From positions 20,113,459 to 20,177,458 of the forward strand of contig OX411543.1 of assembly GCA_948146395.1 (NCBI GenBank): a stretch of DNA of 64,000 nt. Reading direction: 5' to 3'. The notes beneath the pieces are model-generated. The model made no database searches, had not been told where the DNA came from, and saw only the letters and a program-made list of their open reading frames with translations. Origin of the DNA: Fragum whitleyi (taxonomy: Eukaryota; Mollusca; Bivalvia; Cardiida; Cardiidae). Position 1 is the stretch's first letter. Every line of letters begins with the position of its first letter. Shown here piece after piece: positions 55,395 through 64,000 of the stretch. Made by a program: the position numbers and the translations under genes.

Positions 55395-57412
55395 CAGTGA
55401 GTACTGTAGGAGGTTTAAATATAAAACTTTATAACACTAAAGAAAACTTTCTGGCAGGGAAAACAAAATATCAATTGAATGAATGGTTAAAGCTCACCAA
55501 TGATAAGTGGATTCTTGAAACAATCTGTGGTTATCATTTAGAATTGGACTCAAAACCAGCTCAAATGTTCATACCCAGTCCATTGAAATTTTCGGACTTG
55601 GAAAAAGATAGAATTGACGCTGAAATAAAAAGGTTTCTCGCTACAGGTATAATTGAACCAGTTGAAACATTTGACAAAGATGAATACATTTCAAACATTT
55701 TCATTCGACCTAAAAAAGATGGAGGCATTCGAGTAATTTTAAATCTTAAAGCATTTAACCATTACATGCAGTTTATACATTTTAAAATGGAAACATTGAA
55801 AACAGCCGTTAGCTTAATGAGTCAAAATTGTTTTTTCGGATCTGTTGACATCTCTGATGCATATTACAGCATACCAGTCTGTCATCAAGATAGGAAGTAT
55901 TTCCGGTTCTTCTATAAAGGGGCCAAATATCAATTTACGGCGTTAGTTATGGGACTTACAACTGCCCCGAGAGTCTTCACTAAGGTTTTAAAGCCAGTTT
56001 TTGCCTCTTTAAGGTCAAAGGGTCACATATCCACAGCATATATTGATGATAGTTGCCTCCAAAGTCAAAATTTTGACGGTTGCGTTCAAAACATTCATGA
56101 TACAGTCACTCTAATGGACAGTTTAGGATTGACAGTGAATATGAAAAAATCCCAACTAATCCCTACTCAACAGATTGAATTTGTCGGATTTATTTTGTGT
56201 TCCAATACAATGACGGTTCGATTGACATCCAAGAAAATTAACTCTATTGTAAAATTGTGTTTCTCGGTCTTGGGTCAAAAAAGAATTACTGTTAAGCAGT
56301 TTGCTCAACTCATTGGAAATTTAGTAGCTACAGAACCCGGGGTAGAATATGCACCATTATACTACAAACCTTTGGAAAAAATTAAAGTAAAAACACTTCG
56401 AAAGAAAAAAGGAAACTATAACTCTTTCATGACAGTTACCCCAGAAATTAAGGCTGAAATAAATTGGTGGATAGACAACTTACCCTTGAGCTTAAAATTA
56501 GTGTCTCACGGAAACCCTGATATTGAAATGAATACAGATGCAAGTCTATTAGGTTTTGGGGCCTGTATCAAAAGTCTTGGCCTAAAGACTAGTGGAATTT
56601 GGTCAGAGCAAGAACAATTGCTGCACATTAATATTTTAGAAATAAAGGCTTGCTTTATCGGTTTAATGGCTTTATGCAAGGATATGACTGGTAAACATAT
56701 ACGCATATATACTGACAATACAACTTGTTGTGCTTACATAAACAATTTTGGGGGAAAGTGCCATGACTTAGATGAAATTGCACGCTCAATTTGGTTTTGG
56801 TGTATAAGTCAAAAAATTCACTTAAGTGCAGCTTTCATAGCCGGGGTTGACAACGTAGATGCCGACAAACTTTCACGTAAATTCAATGACGATTTAGAGT
56901 GGTCCTTGGACAACAAAGTGTTTAACATGATATGTACCAAATTCAGTAGACCAGACATAGACTTATTTGCATCTCGACTCAATTTTAAATTACAGAAGTA
57001 TGTTTCACGTTTGCCTGACCCAAACGCATTTGCAGTTGACGCTTTTTCAATGAACTGGTCTACCTCGCTAAGTTATATTTTTCCTCCTTTCAGCTTACTA
57101 TCTCGAATTCTTCAAAAACTGTTAGAGGATCAAGCAGAGGCCATTTTAGTCACACCGGTTTGGCCTACCCAGTGTTGGTGGCCAAAATTGATGACATTAG
57201 TCACAGAGCCAGGCTACTTTTTGCCCAACCCTCAATTGATTCTGCGACTGCCTCACAAGCCAACTTTTCTGCACCCACTAAAGAAAATGCAACTGGCGGT
57301 TTTCCGGGTATCAGGGAAGCCCTCCAGAAACAAGGTTTCTCCCGAACAGCAACTAACATCATCATTGAGGGTTGGAGGTCATCCACGAGAACACAATATG
57401 CCAGTAACATAA
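55325..57412 (+). CDS. DIRS ORF2: reverse transcriptase, RNase H and methyltransferase-like domain
   Basis: About 695 codons, numbered here from a GTG at 55325; the first ATG is codon 81. RT: FGSVDISDAYYSIPV, LVMGLTTAPRVFTK and the catalytic AYIDDS (residues 239-242). RNase H: Asp405 (NTDAS), Glu439 (ILEIKA), Asp464 (YTDNTT) and the GVDNVDADKLSR motif (Asp512/514). The C-terminal third (from about residue 543) reads DIDLFASRLNFK, LPDPNAFAVDAF, FPPFS (586-589) and VTPVWPTQCWWP. This is the Dam-like methyltransferase-related domain of DIRS elements. Synthesises the element's DNA. It overlaps ORF3 by 253 bp. Lack of an early ATG suggests -1 frameshifting or re-initiation. Confidence 0.93.
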   Translation: MEVTKGKGQYVRSQQSKELPEKLTVSTVGGLNIKLYNTKENFLAGKTKYQLNEWLKLTNDKWILETICGYHLELDSKPAQMFIPSPLKFSDLEKDRIDAEIKRFLATGIIEPVETFDKDEYISNIFIRPKKDGGIRVILNLKAFNHYMQFIHFKMETLKTAVSLMSQNCFFGSVDISDAYYSIPVCHQDRKYFRFFYKGAKYQFTALVMGLTTAPRVFTKVLKPVFASLRSKGHISTAYIDDSCLQSQNFDGCVQNIHDTVTLMDSLGLTVNMKKSQLIPTQQIEFVGFILCSNTMTVRLTSKKINSIVKLCFSVLGQKRITVKQFAQLIGNLVATEPGVEYAPLYYKPLEKIKVKTLRKKKGNYNSFMTVTPEIKAEINWWIDNLPLSLKLVSHGNPDIEMNTDASLLGFGACIKSLGLKTSGIWSEQEQLLHINILEIKACFIGLMALCKDMTGKHIRIYTDNTTCCAYINNFGGKCHDLDEIARSIWFWCISQKIHLSAAFIAGVDNVDADKLSRKFNDDLEWSLDNKVFNMICTKFSRPDIDLFASRLNFKLQKYVSRLPDPNAFAVDAFSMNWSTSLSYIFPPFSLLSRILQKLLEDQAEAILVTPVWPTQCWWPKLMTLVTEPGYFLPNPQLILRLPHKPTFLHPLKKMQLAVFRVSGKPSRNKVSPEQQLTSSLRVGGHPREHNMPVT

Positions 57413-58263
57413 ACAAATGGTTAAGGTTCTGTGAAAGGACAGAAATTTGTCATACAAGGCCAGAAGTTCATGACGTTGTTGAATTTCTTACATTTTTATA
57501 TTCACTTGGTCTCAGTTTTAGTGCTCTAGGTACTGCAAGAGCAGCTGTAAATGCTTATACTTCCATGTGCTCTGGATTAGATTATAGTGGTGACAAAGTT
57601 TTGAAGAATTTCATGAAAGGCGTATTTAATAATCGGCCCCAGTTTCCAAAACACCCATCAGTTTGGGATGTCAATACTGTATTTAGCTTTTTATGTCAAA
57701 ACAATGAAGATTCTTTGATTTATCTCTCTTGTAAACTTTCTCTTCTATTTTTACTACTTAGTGCACAAAGATGCCAAACTCTACATGTAATACATGTTGA
57801 AGATGTAAAACTAACTGACAATCAGGTTATTATTCACACCAATCATCTTTTGAAACAATCCAGGCCTTCATACCATCTTCAAACAATATACTTAAACAAG
57901 TATCCAAAAAATAAGAAATTATGTGTGTATGAAACTTTTAAAGAATATTTGTCACGCACTCAGGCACTTAGACCCTCAACAGAAAATAAATTACTAATAA
58001 GTACACAGGCCCCACACAAAGGTGTGGCTAAATCTACAGTTGCCCGGTGGGTAAAGCGTATTTTATGTCAGGCAGGAATAGATCCTTCCTACACTACTCA
58101 CAGTACTAGAGCTGTTTCTACTAGTTTGGCCCATTCTAGAGGTGTATCGATTGAAAAAATTAGGGCTACAGCTGGCTGGTCAAATGCCAAAACTTTCTTT
58201 AAATTTTATAAGAAAAATGTGGTTTCTAAGGGCTCTGTGGAGCAGGCTGTATTGGATTGCTAA
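57160..58263 (+). CDS. DIRS ORF3: tyrosine recombinase
   Basis: About 367 codons numbered from a TTG at 57160; no ATG occurs before the recombinase core. A SAM-like N-terminal part (IIIEGWRSSTRTQYASNINK, WLRFC) precedes the catalytic domain: Arg204 (SAQRCQTLHV), His314-x-x-Arg317 (HSTR), Trp340 in the His/Trp position (AGWSNAKTF) and the nucleophile Tyr350 (FYKK). All catalytic residues are present. It integrates the circular DNA copy without a target duplication. It is in the -1 frame relative to ORF2 and overlaps its end. Terminates at TAA 58261-58263. Confidence 0.93.
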   Translation: MAYPVLVAKIDDISHRARLLFAQPSIDSATASQANFSAPTKENATGGFPGIREALQKQGFSRTATNIIIEGWRSSTRTQYASNINKWLRFCERTEICHTRPEVHDVVEFLTFLYSLGLSFSALGTARAAVNAYTSMCSGLDYSGDKVLKNFMKGVFNNRPQFPKHPSVWDVNTVFSFLCQNNEDSLIYLSCKLSLLFLLLSAQRCQTLHVIHVEDVKLTDNQVIIHTNHLLKQSRPSYHLQTIYLNKYPKNKKLCVYETFKEYLSRTQALRPSTENKLLISTQAPHKGVAKSTVARWVKRILCQAGIDPSYTTHSTRAVSTSLAHSRGVSIEKIRATAGWSNAKTFFKFYKKNVVSKGSVEQAVLDC

Positions 58264-58404
58264 GTTTGGATAATTCATCTATTTTCATTTTAGTTCATAA
58301 ATCGGATGATTTTCAATACTCTGTATATATTCAGTATTTTCTATGATGCCATTAAATGATCTTTTTTACATAATTTGTGTTCATCAAAAAATCTGCTCTA
58401 AAGT

Positions 58405-58528
58405 CTCTGTTTGATCCCTATCGGGAGTTAATGGGAGATAAATTAGATAATTTAAACAAGACTTACCGTCAGGGAAGTTGTAGTTTGAATGGTAATTTAT
58501 CGACCATAACTCCCGAAGGGATCAAACA
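58405..58528. repeat. DIRS internal complementary region (ICR)
   Basis: Two abutting parts: 58405-58443 is the perfect complement of the left terminus (53456-53494); 58444-58528 is the perfect complement of the right terminus (58664-58748). This is the template that joins the two ends during circle formation in the DIRS1 model. Confidence 0.92.
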
Positions 58529-58631
58529 CCACTCCCACCCTCCCTTATGTATGTGAGATTTTTTAATGATACTGCCGATATGATTTGGGTATAATTACAA
58601 ATATTCATATCGGCCTATGAGCTCTGAAGAC

Positions 58632-58748
58632 TGATTTCCATGACGTCACAGCCGCGAACACTCTGTTTGATCCCTTCGGGAGTTATGGTCGATAAATTAC
58701 CATTCAAACTACAACTTCCCTGACGGTAAGTCTTGTTTAAATTATCTA
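58632..58748 (-). repeat. DIRS right inverted terminal repeat with 51 bp extension
   Basis: 58632-58697 is the inverted counterpart of the left ITR, with a few substitutions and indels near the outer edge; 58698-58748 extends beyond it, as in DIRS1, whose right ITR is longer. Contains TGACGTCA (58641-58648) and a GTAAGT donor-like site (58726-58731). Confidence 0.88.
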
Positions 58749-58851
58749 TTTTAACACCACACATGGAAAATAATATGGAAATCGTAGAAATTGTGTAGAC
58801 ATTTTAATGTCCATCTATGATGTGGTAATTGTATTAACTTCTATTTTCCAG

Positions 58852-58900
58852 GTACAAAGATTTTATCAGAGACTGTCCAAATGGCTCTCTTCAACAAGAG
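58852..58900 (+). CDS. Neuronal calcium sensor, coding exon 3 (49 nt)
   Basis: Exon between acceptor CTTCTATTTTCCAG and donor GTAAGC. The opening G completes tryptophan with exon 2; it then encodes YKDFIRDCPNGSLQQE and ends in phase 0. WYKxFxxDCPxGxL is the degenerate first EF-hand signature of the recoverin/NCS family (the Cys-Pro in this loop disables Ca2+ binding in EF1). The next exon should supply the FxxIYxxFFP segment and EF2-EF4; it is not securely found in the remaining 5.1 kb, so the gene continues beyond the window. The reading in the other frame (VQRFYQRL..) is discarded. Confidence 0.88.
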
Positions 58901-59124
58901 GTAAGCATATAAATGAAGGAAATTTGAGATATTTTGAAGCTACAGGTGGTGAGGTTGGTATCTGGATGTTCCCCTATCTTACACATTACCCAAGCCTAAC
59001 CTCTGCAGAAAAATATGCATTTGGAATTAGAAAATCTTTAAATTGAAGTATTGTATGCTCTGTCGATCATGGCCAAGACATGTTGTTTCTTGATTTGGTT
59101 ATCATTACTCTAAAGTCTGCACAG

Positions 59125-59136
59125 TGTTTCAATATT
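59125..59136 (+). CDS. Candidate 12 nt microexon of the calcium-sensor gene (speculative)
   Basis: TGTTTCAATATT between CTGCACAG and a consensus donor GTAAGTG. In phase 0 after exon 3 it would read CFNI, and the family has x-F-x-x-I-Y at this place. The acceptor's pyrimidine tract is weak, so this may be chance. Confidence 0.2.
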
Positions 59137-59244
59137 GTAAGTGCCTTTAAATATATAGGCACTTGTAAAAGTTTCAATAACTTCTCAATATATAAAATAA
59201 TCAACTCCATAACAATTATTTTAAAAAATTTAAAAAAGAGTGTA

Positions 59245-60110
59245 TTTTTAGCTCACCTGAGCTTAACATGCTCAAGGGGAGCTTTTAGGAAAACCCTGGG
59301 TCAGTTGTGTGTTGGCTGTTGTGCGTCATGTATTGTCTGTCGTCCTTTGTCAACAATCTTAAAAACTTCTTCTCCTCAACCACTGGGCCGATTTCTATGA
59401 GACTTTGCCAAAATGTTTCTTGGGTTACCCTCTTTAAAATTTGTTAGCAAAATTCTGATTGGCCAATAAATATGGGCGTGGCATTTTTCACTTTGAAATC
59501 TATGAACAACATCTTCTCCTCAACCACTTGGCTGATTTCAAGGAAACTTTACCAGAATGTTCCTTGAGTGACCCTCGTCAAAATTTGTTTGCAAAATATG
59601 GGTGTGGCAGGGCCGGGCTTATTTGGAGCCAGAAATCTTTCAACGACATCACCTCCTGAACCAATGGGTTGATTTCAATGAAAGCTTACCAGAATGTTCT
59701 ATGGGTGACCCTTTTCAAAAATTGTTAGCAAAATTTTGATTGGCCCATAAATATTGGCCAGTGGCAGGGCCAGCTTATTTTTAGTCTGAAATCTTTGAAA
59801 GACATCTCCTGAACCACTGTGTTGATTTTGTTGAAACTTTACCAGATTGTTCCTTCGATGACCCTTTTCAAATATTGTTGAAGAAATTTTGATTGGCCCA
59901 TGAATATGGCTGTGGCTTATTTTGAGTCTTCTCAGTAATGAATGGGTGGGCACTGGGTCTATTGTCACTTTAAATTCTTGAAATAATATCTCTTCAACAA
60001 TTAGGCAAATGTGAATGTAACTTTGCCAGGAAGTTACTTGGACAAGATCCACTGGACCAATAAAATTCAGGTGAGCAGTTTAGGCCCATTCTTGCCCTCT
60101 TGTTCTTATA
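59245..60110 (-). repeat. GCTCACCT-ended tandem-repeat element (copy 3), inverted
   Basis: Reads in reverse relative to 24545-25590: starts TTTTAGCTCACCTGAGCTTA, five diverged ~150 bp units (ACCAGAATGTTCCTTG.. type), ends AATTCAGGTGAGCAGTTTAG and TGCCCTCTTGTTC. In calcium-sensor intron 3. Frames across it are spurious. Confidence 0.85.
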
Positions 60111-61500
60111 CATTCTCACAGTGAAAAAATTGCCTATCTTAATAAAGATCTGAGGTATATTTTGGACAATGTTTTTGTTTCTTTTTTTGACATAAACAAA
60201 TGCAGAAAGGTGTAAAATTGACATGAACAAAACATTGTCTTTTTGCATTTACATTGAAATATCAAGATGATTCACATCTTTTTTGTCATGCACAACATTC
60301 AGTTTGCTAGTTGTCATTTATAATGTAAGAGTTAAAATAAGCAGAACGTCCCAGCAAAGATATCTAGATGATAGGAAAAGCTAAATGAAAATCATATCAT
60401 CTTCTTATGATACATTTAGAGAGATTTGTTGTTTCTTATAAGCTATAATGCCAAAAGTTCAACATGGGATTAAGCCCTCTAGATCTGCTTTTCAGGAAAT
60501 TTTCCTACTGTACACAAATCTTTAGAGTAGTTTAGACTAAGATCAACCTGCACAGACGTGCAGTCTGATCTTAGTCCTCACTAATGAATTAGTTTGGGAA
60601 AACCGTGACTAAGACCTGTTAAAATGATCCCATAACTTGTAATTTATTTGAATAAAATTTAGATTTGGCAGGATAAGGGTTAAATGAAATCGTCACCAAG
60701 AATTCATGCAGATTTATTGATGTGGTCCCCTGAGAAATTCCAGATTTTCAAGCTTAATTAAACAATTGGTTGTAGGAATTTATTTGTCTACATGCAAAGC
60801 TTAGAATTGATATTTATTTTCTTAACCCTTGTCTGCTATAGTTGGCTAAAACAATTTGAACTTAAGATACAATTTTTGTGGAAGGCGTCTTATTCTCTCA
60901 AAGCTAAATATACACAGACACCTACAAGGTAGAGAAGGTTTATTTGTTTCTCCATATCTGTCTGATCAATTCAATGCATTCATTAAATGACATTATTGCA
61001 TAAAATGTGTGTTTTCGAGTTGTTCTGGGCATACATTAAAGGACAAAACCAAGTCATTAACAGGAGAAAACGTGGATTTATCAGTGAATTCACACACCGT
61101 TAACACCCGACTTTTTTTACATAAATATCCTCGATCTTGGGCCTAAACAGTTTATTGATTTCAATGAAACCATTTTCTCTGTAACATCTTTTAATATGAA
61201 TCAATGCATTTTAATAATAATACCTCAAAGGTTCAAATTTGACGAGTATACATATTGATAAGTAAAATGCGTCAAACACATTCATTGTTAACATCAATTT
61301 AGAGCTTTAAAACAAAAGACGTCAATCTAATTCCTGCATAAATTTTGTGACGTCATGAATTCACCAAGCAATGGCGGCGTAAACAAAAGTGACAATGCAA
61401 TCCATGACACTAATTAGCCGGCGATTTCGTAGGATTGTGGCTAGTTTGAAGCGTTTATATGAATTATTTCGCAATCTCTGCTGAATATATACTCTAGCCT
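60111..61500 (+). other. Calcium-sensor intron 3, with a family Q remnant
   Basis: A degraded family Q piece (60528-60682: GATCAACCTGCACAGACG / TGCAGTCTGATC, end AGGATAAGGGTTAA). The rest shows no gene or clear exon. Confidence 0.55.
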
Positions 61501-61504
61501 TTCT

Positions 61505-63480
61505 TTTTATCCCCAGCTGAAAAATTTTTCGGGGGGAAATTGTTTTTGCCATGTCCGTCCGTCCATCTGTCCATCCATCCGTCTGACATTCGTTTCCTCA
61601 CTATTTTTTGAAAACTATAGACCGGATTTCAATGAAACTTGGCATATAGCTTCACTACAATGAGGACATGGGCATATCTTCGGGGTTACCTGGTTCGACC
61701 GTCGAATTTAGAGTTACTACCCCTGACTGTTTAAGCCATATACATACATAGTGATATTCCTTTCTGCACTATTTCTTGAAAACTATAGACCGGATTTCAA
61801 TGAAATTTGGCACACAGCTTCACGACAATGAGGACATGCGCATATCGTGGGTTTTACCCGGTTCGACCATCCAATTTAGAGTTACTGCCCCTGCCTGTCA
61901 AAGCCTTATACATACATAGTGATATTTGTTTCCATGCTATTTCTTGAAAACTATAGACCGGATTTAAATGAAACTTGGCACACAGCTTCACTACAATGAG
62001 GACATGCGCATCTTGTTGTGGTTACCCGGTTCGATCGTCAAATTTAGAGTTACTGCCCCTGACTGTTTAAGCCATATACATACATAGTGATATTTGTTTC
62101 CGATCTATTTCTTGAGAACTATAGACCGGATTCCAATGAAACTTTGCACACAGCTTCACTACAATGAGGACATGCGCATATCCTCAGCGTTACCCGGTTC
62201 GACTGTGGAATTTAGAATTACTGCCCCTGACTGTTAAAGCCATATACATACAGAGTGATATTTGTTTCCGCGCTATTTCTTGAAAACTATAGACCGGATT
62301 TCATTGAAACTTTGCACACAGCTCCACTACAATGAGGACATGCGCATATCGTTGGTGTTACCTGGTTCGACTGTGGAATTTAGAGTTACTGCCTCTGACT
62401 GTTTAAGCCATATACATACAGAGTGATATTCATTTCCGCGCTATTTCTTGAAAACTGTAGACTGGATTTTAATGAAACTTGACACACAGCTCCACTACAA
62501 TGAGGACATGCGCATATCGTTGGTGTTACCTGGTTCGACTGTGGAATTTAGAGTTACTGCCCCTGACTGTTTAAGCCATATACATACAGAGTGATATTTG
62601 TTTCCGCGCTATTTCTTGAAAACTTTAGACTGGATTTTAATGAAACTTGGCACACAGCTTCACTACAAAGAGGACATGTGCATATTGTCGGTGTTACCTG
62701 GTTAGACCGTCGAATTTAGAGTTACTGCCCCTGACTATTTAAGCCATATACATACAGAGTGATATTTGTTTCCGCGCTATTTCTTGAAAACTATAGACCA
62801 GATTTCAATGAAACTTGGCACACAGCTTCACTACAATGAGGACATGCGCATATCGTCGGTGTTACCTGATTCGACAGTGGAATTTAGAGTTACTGCCCTA
62901 GACTGTTTAAGCCATATACATACATGGTAAAATTCGTTTCTGTGCTATTTCTTGAGAACTATAGACGGGATTTCAATGAAATTTGGCACACAGCTCCACT
63001 ACAGAGAGGACATGGGCATATTGTCGGCGTTACCCGGTTCGACTGTGGAATTTAGAGTTACTGCCCCTGACTGTTAAAGCCATATACATACAGAGTGATA
63101 TTCATTTCCGCGCTATTTCTTGAAAACTATAGACCTGATTTCATTGAAACTTTGCACACAGCTCCACTACAATGAGGACATGCGCATATCGTTGGTGTTA
63201 CCTGGTTCGACTGTGGAATTTAGAGTTACTGCCCCTGACTGTTTAAGCCATATACATACAGAGTGATATTTGTTTCCGCGCTATTTCTTGAAAACTTTAG
63301 ACTGGATTTTAATGAAACTTGGCACACAGCTTCACTACAAAGAGGACATGTGCATATTGTCGGTGTTACCTGGTTAGACCGTCGAATTTAGAGTTACTGC
63401 CCCTGACTGTTTAAGTCATTTACATGCAGAGTGATATTCGTTTCCGCCCTATTTCTTGAAAACTATAGGTTGATGTAGAT
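61505..63480 (+). repeat. Hairpin + (GTCC)n + 168 bp tandem array, ~11.5 units
   Basis: A head hairpin (TCCCCAGC.. / ..GGGGGGA, about 61509-61537) and (GTCC/ATCC)n run are followed by units each containing TTTCTTGAAAACTATAGAC. The landmark base recurs at 61610, 61778, 61946, 62114, 62282, 62450, 62618, 62786, 62954, 63122, 63290 and 63458: eleven spacings of exactly 168 bp with substitutions but no net indels. All frames contain stops; it is not coding. Confidence 0.95.
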
Positions 63481-63734
63481 AAAAGATAACCTGTACCTAA
63501 GTTTGAAATTAACTCCATTGACAATGAAAATATGTTTGGCGGGGGATATCAATTCAACGAATTTGCTTGTTATGCAATAATAACATCAATTCATGTTTTT
63601 TCGGGCGTTAACATTTGCAGAGACCCTGAAAATTCATAAAGGCCCTAGTGCTTTGCATTCTGGAGTTAAACGATTTTTCAGGTCTCTACAAATATAGGCC
63701 CTTAAAAACGTGAATTTAACCTATATCTATGGGC

Positions 63735-64000
63735 TTTTTCATTTCTGTACTCTTACTAAAGAGGGTGTTTTTTTTACCTACAGGTAGGTAACTTCATACA
63801 AATTAATGTTACCTTTGATCCAAGGAATTTATTCTGTCCTTGGTTGTGGGTTATGCAGGTAGAAGGTCAAGATCACATTTAAATTTTGTGTGAAAACCAT
63901 TTCTGTGCTCTTACTCAAGAATCAGTGGTGTTATTGACAAACATTATACTTTGACAAATGTTGCCTTAGTGTATTAACCCAAGGAAGTGCTGCATAGTTT
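63735..64000 (+). repeat. Start of a further ~150 bp tandem-type repeat, cut by the window edge
   Basis: CATTTCTGTACTCTTACTAA and CATTTCTGTGCTCTTACTCA with AAGGTCAAGATCACATTTA and ACCCAAGGAAGTGC recall the units of 22528-23225. Confidence 0.6.

Larger units (their letters stand above)
53456..58748 (+). mobile_element. DIRS-like tyrosine-recombinase retrotransposon, apparently intact (5.3 kb)
   Basis: Order of parts: left ITR, gag-like ORF, RT/RNase H/methyltransferase-like ORF, tyrosine recombinase ORF, internal complementary region (ICR), right ITR with a 51 bp extension. This is the DIRS1 layout. No LTRs and no target duplication; both boundaries read ATTT, as expected for recombinase-mediated integration of a circular intermediate. 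All three frames are open and all recognised catalytic motifs are present, so the copy looks young. It lies in sense orientation in intron 2 of the calcium-sensor gene, 103 bp before exon 3. Confidence 0.93.

Noticed and set aside
53456..58748. LTR retrotransposon interpretation of the RT element
   Set aside because: No direct LTRs, no integrase or aspartic protease; tyrosine recombinase, ITRs and ICR identify a DIRS element.
60494..60507. Alternative calcium-sensor exon 4 after TCTGCTTTTCAG
   Set aside because: The acceptor is good, but the reading (EIFLLYTNL then stop) puts F one residue late, and the only nearby donor (GTACAC) is poor.
61610..63470. CRISPR-like array
   Set aside because: Units are head-to-tail 168 bp tandem repeats without unique spacers, in eukaryotic DNA.

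Overview
The window is AT-rich, intron- and repeat-dominated animal DNA. The dispersed repeats suggest a mollusc, most likely a marine bivalve. They include hairpin plus (GTCC)n plus ~145-168 bp tandem arrays, modules ending in GCTCACCTGA / CAGGTGAGC, tRNA-derived SINEs with a GGTGCTCC..GCCGC body, and a DIRS-type retrotransposon. The species call is inference; I ran no search.

Two host genes can be read from short exons with consensus splice sites. (1) On the minus strand, bases 332-18492 hold the first five coding exons of a choline-transporter-like protein (SLC44/CTL family). The phases join exactly (1, 2, 1, 2, 0) and the protein runs from the start codon through TM1 to the CPTP motif; the rest lies left of the window. 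(2) On the plus strand, bases 38278-58900 hold the first three coding exons (64, 25 and 49 nt) of a myristoylated EF-hand neuronal calcium sensor (recoverin/frequenin family), with introns of 6.3 and 14.1 kb; the gene continues to the right. The two start regions are about 20 kb apart and point away from each other.

The most complete mobile element is a DIRS-like tyrosine-recombinase retrotransposon at 53456-58748, in intron 2 of the calcium-sensor gene and 103 bp upstream of its third exon. It has a gag-like ORF, an RT/RNase H/methyltransferase-like ORF, a tyrosine recombinase ORF with all catalytic residues, inverted terminal repeats and an internal complementary region. No frame is broken.

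The rest is mostly non-autonomous elements: TTAA-flanked piggyBac-like MITEs (about a dozen copies), other palindromic MITEs, pogo-, Tc1/mariner-, Harbinger- and hAT-like TIR elements, a 1.3 kb foldback element, tRNA-derived SINEs with target-site duplications, two decayed LINE reverse transcriptase fragments, and several tandem arrays, including one of exactly 168 bp period (61.5-63.5 kb). Several elements are nested. I see no bacterial-type operon, CRISPR array, rRNA or convincing functional tRNA gene.
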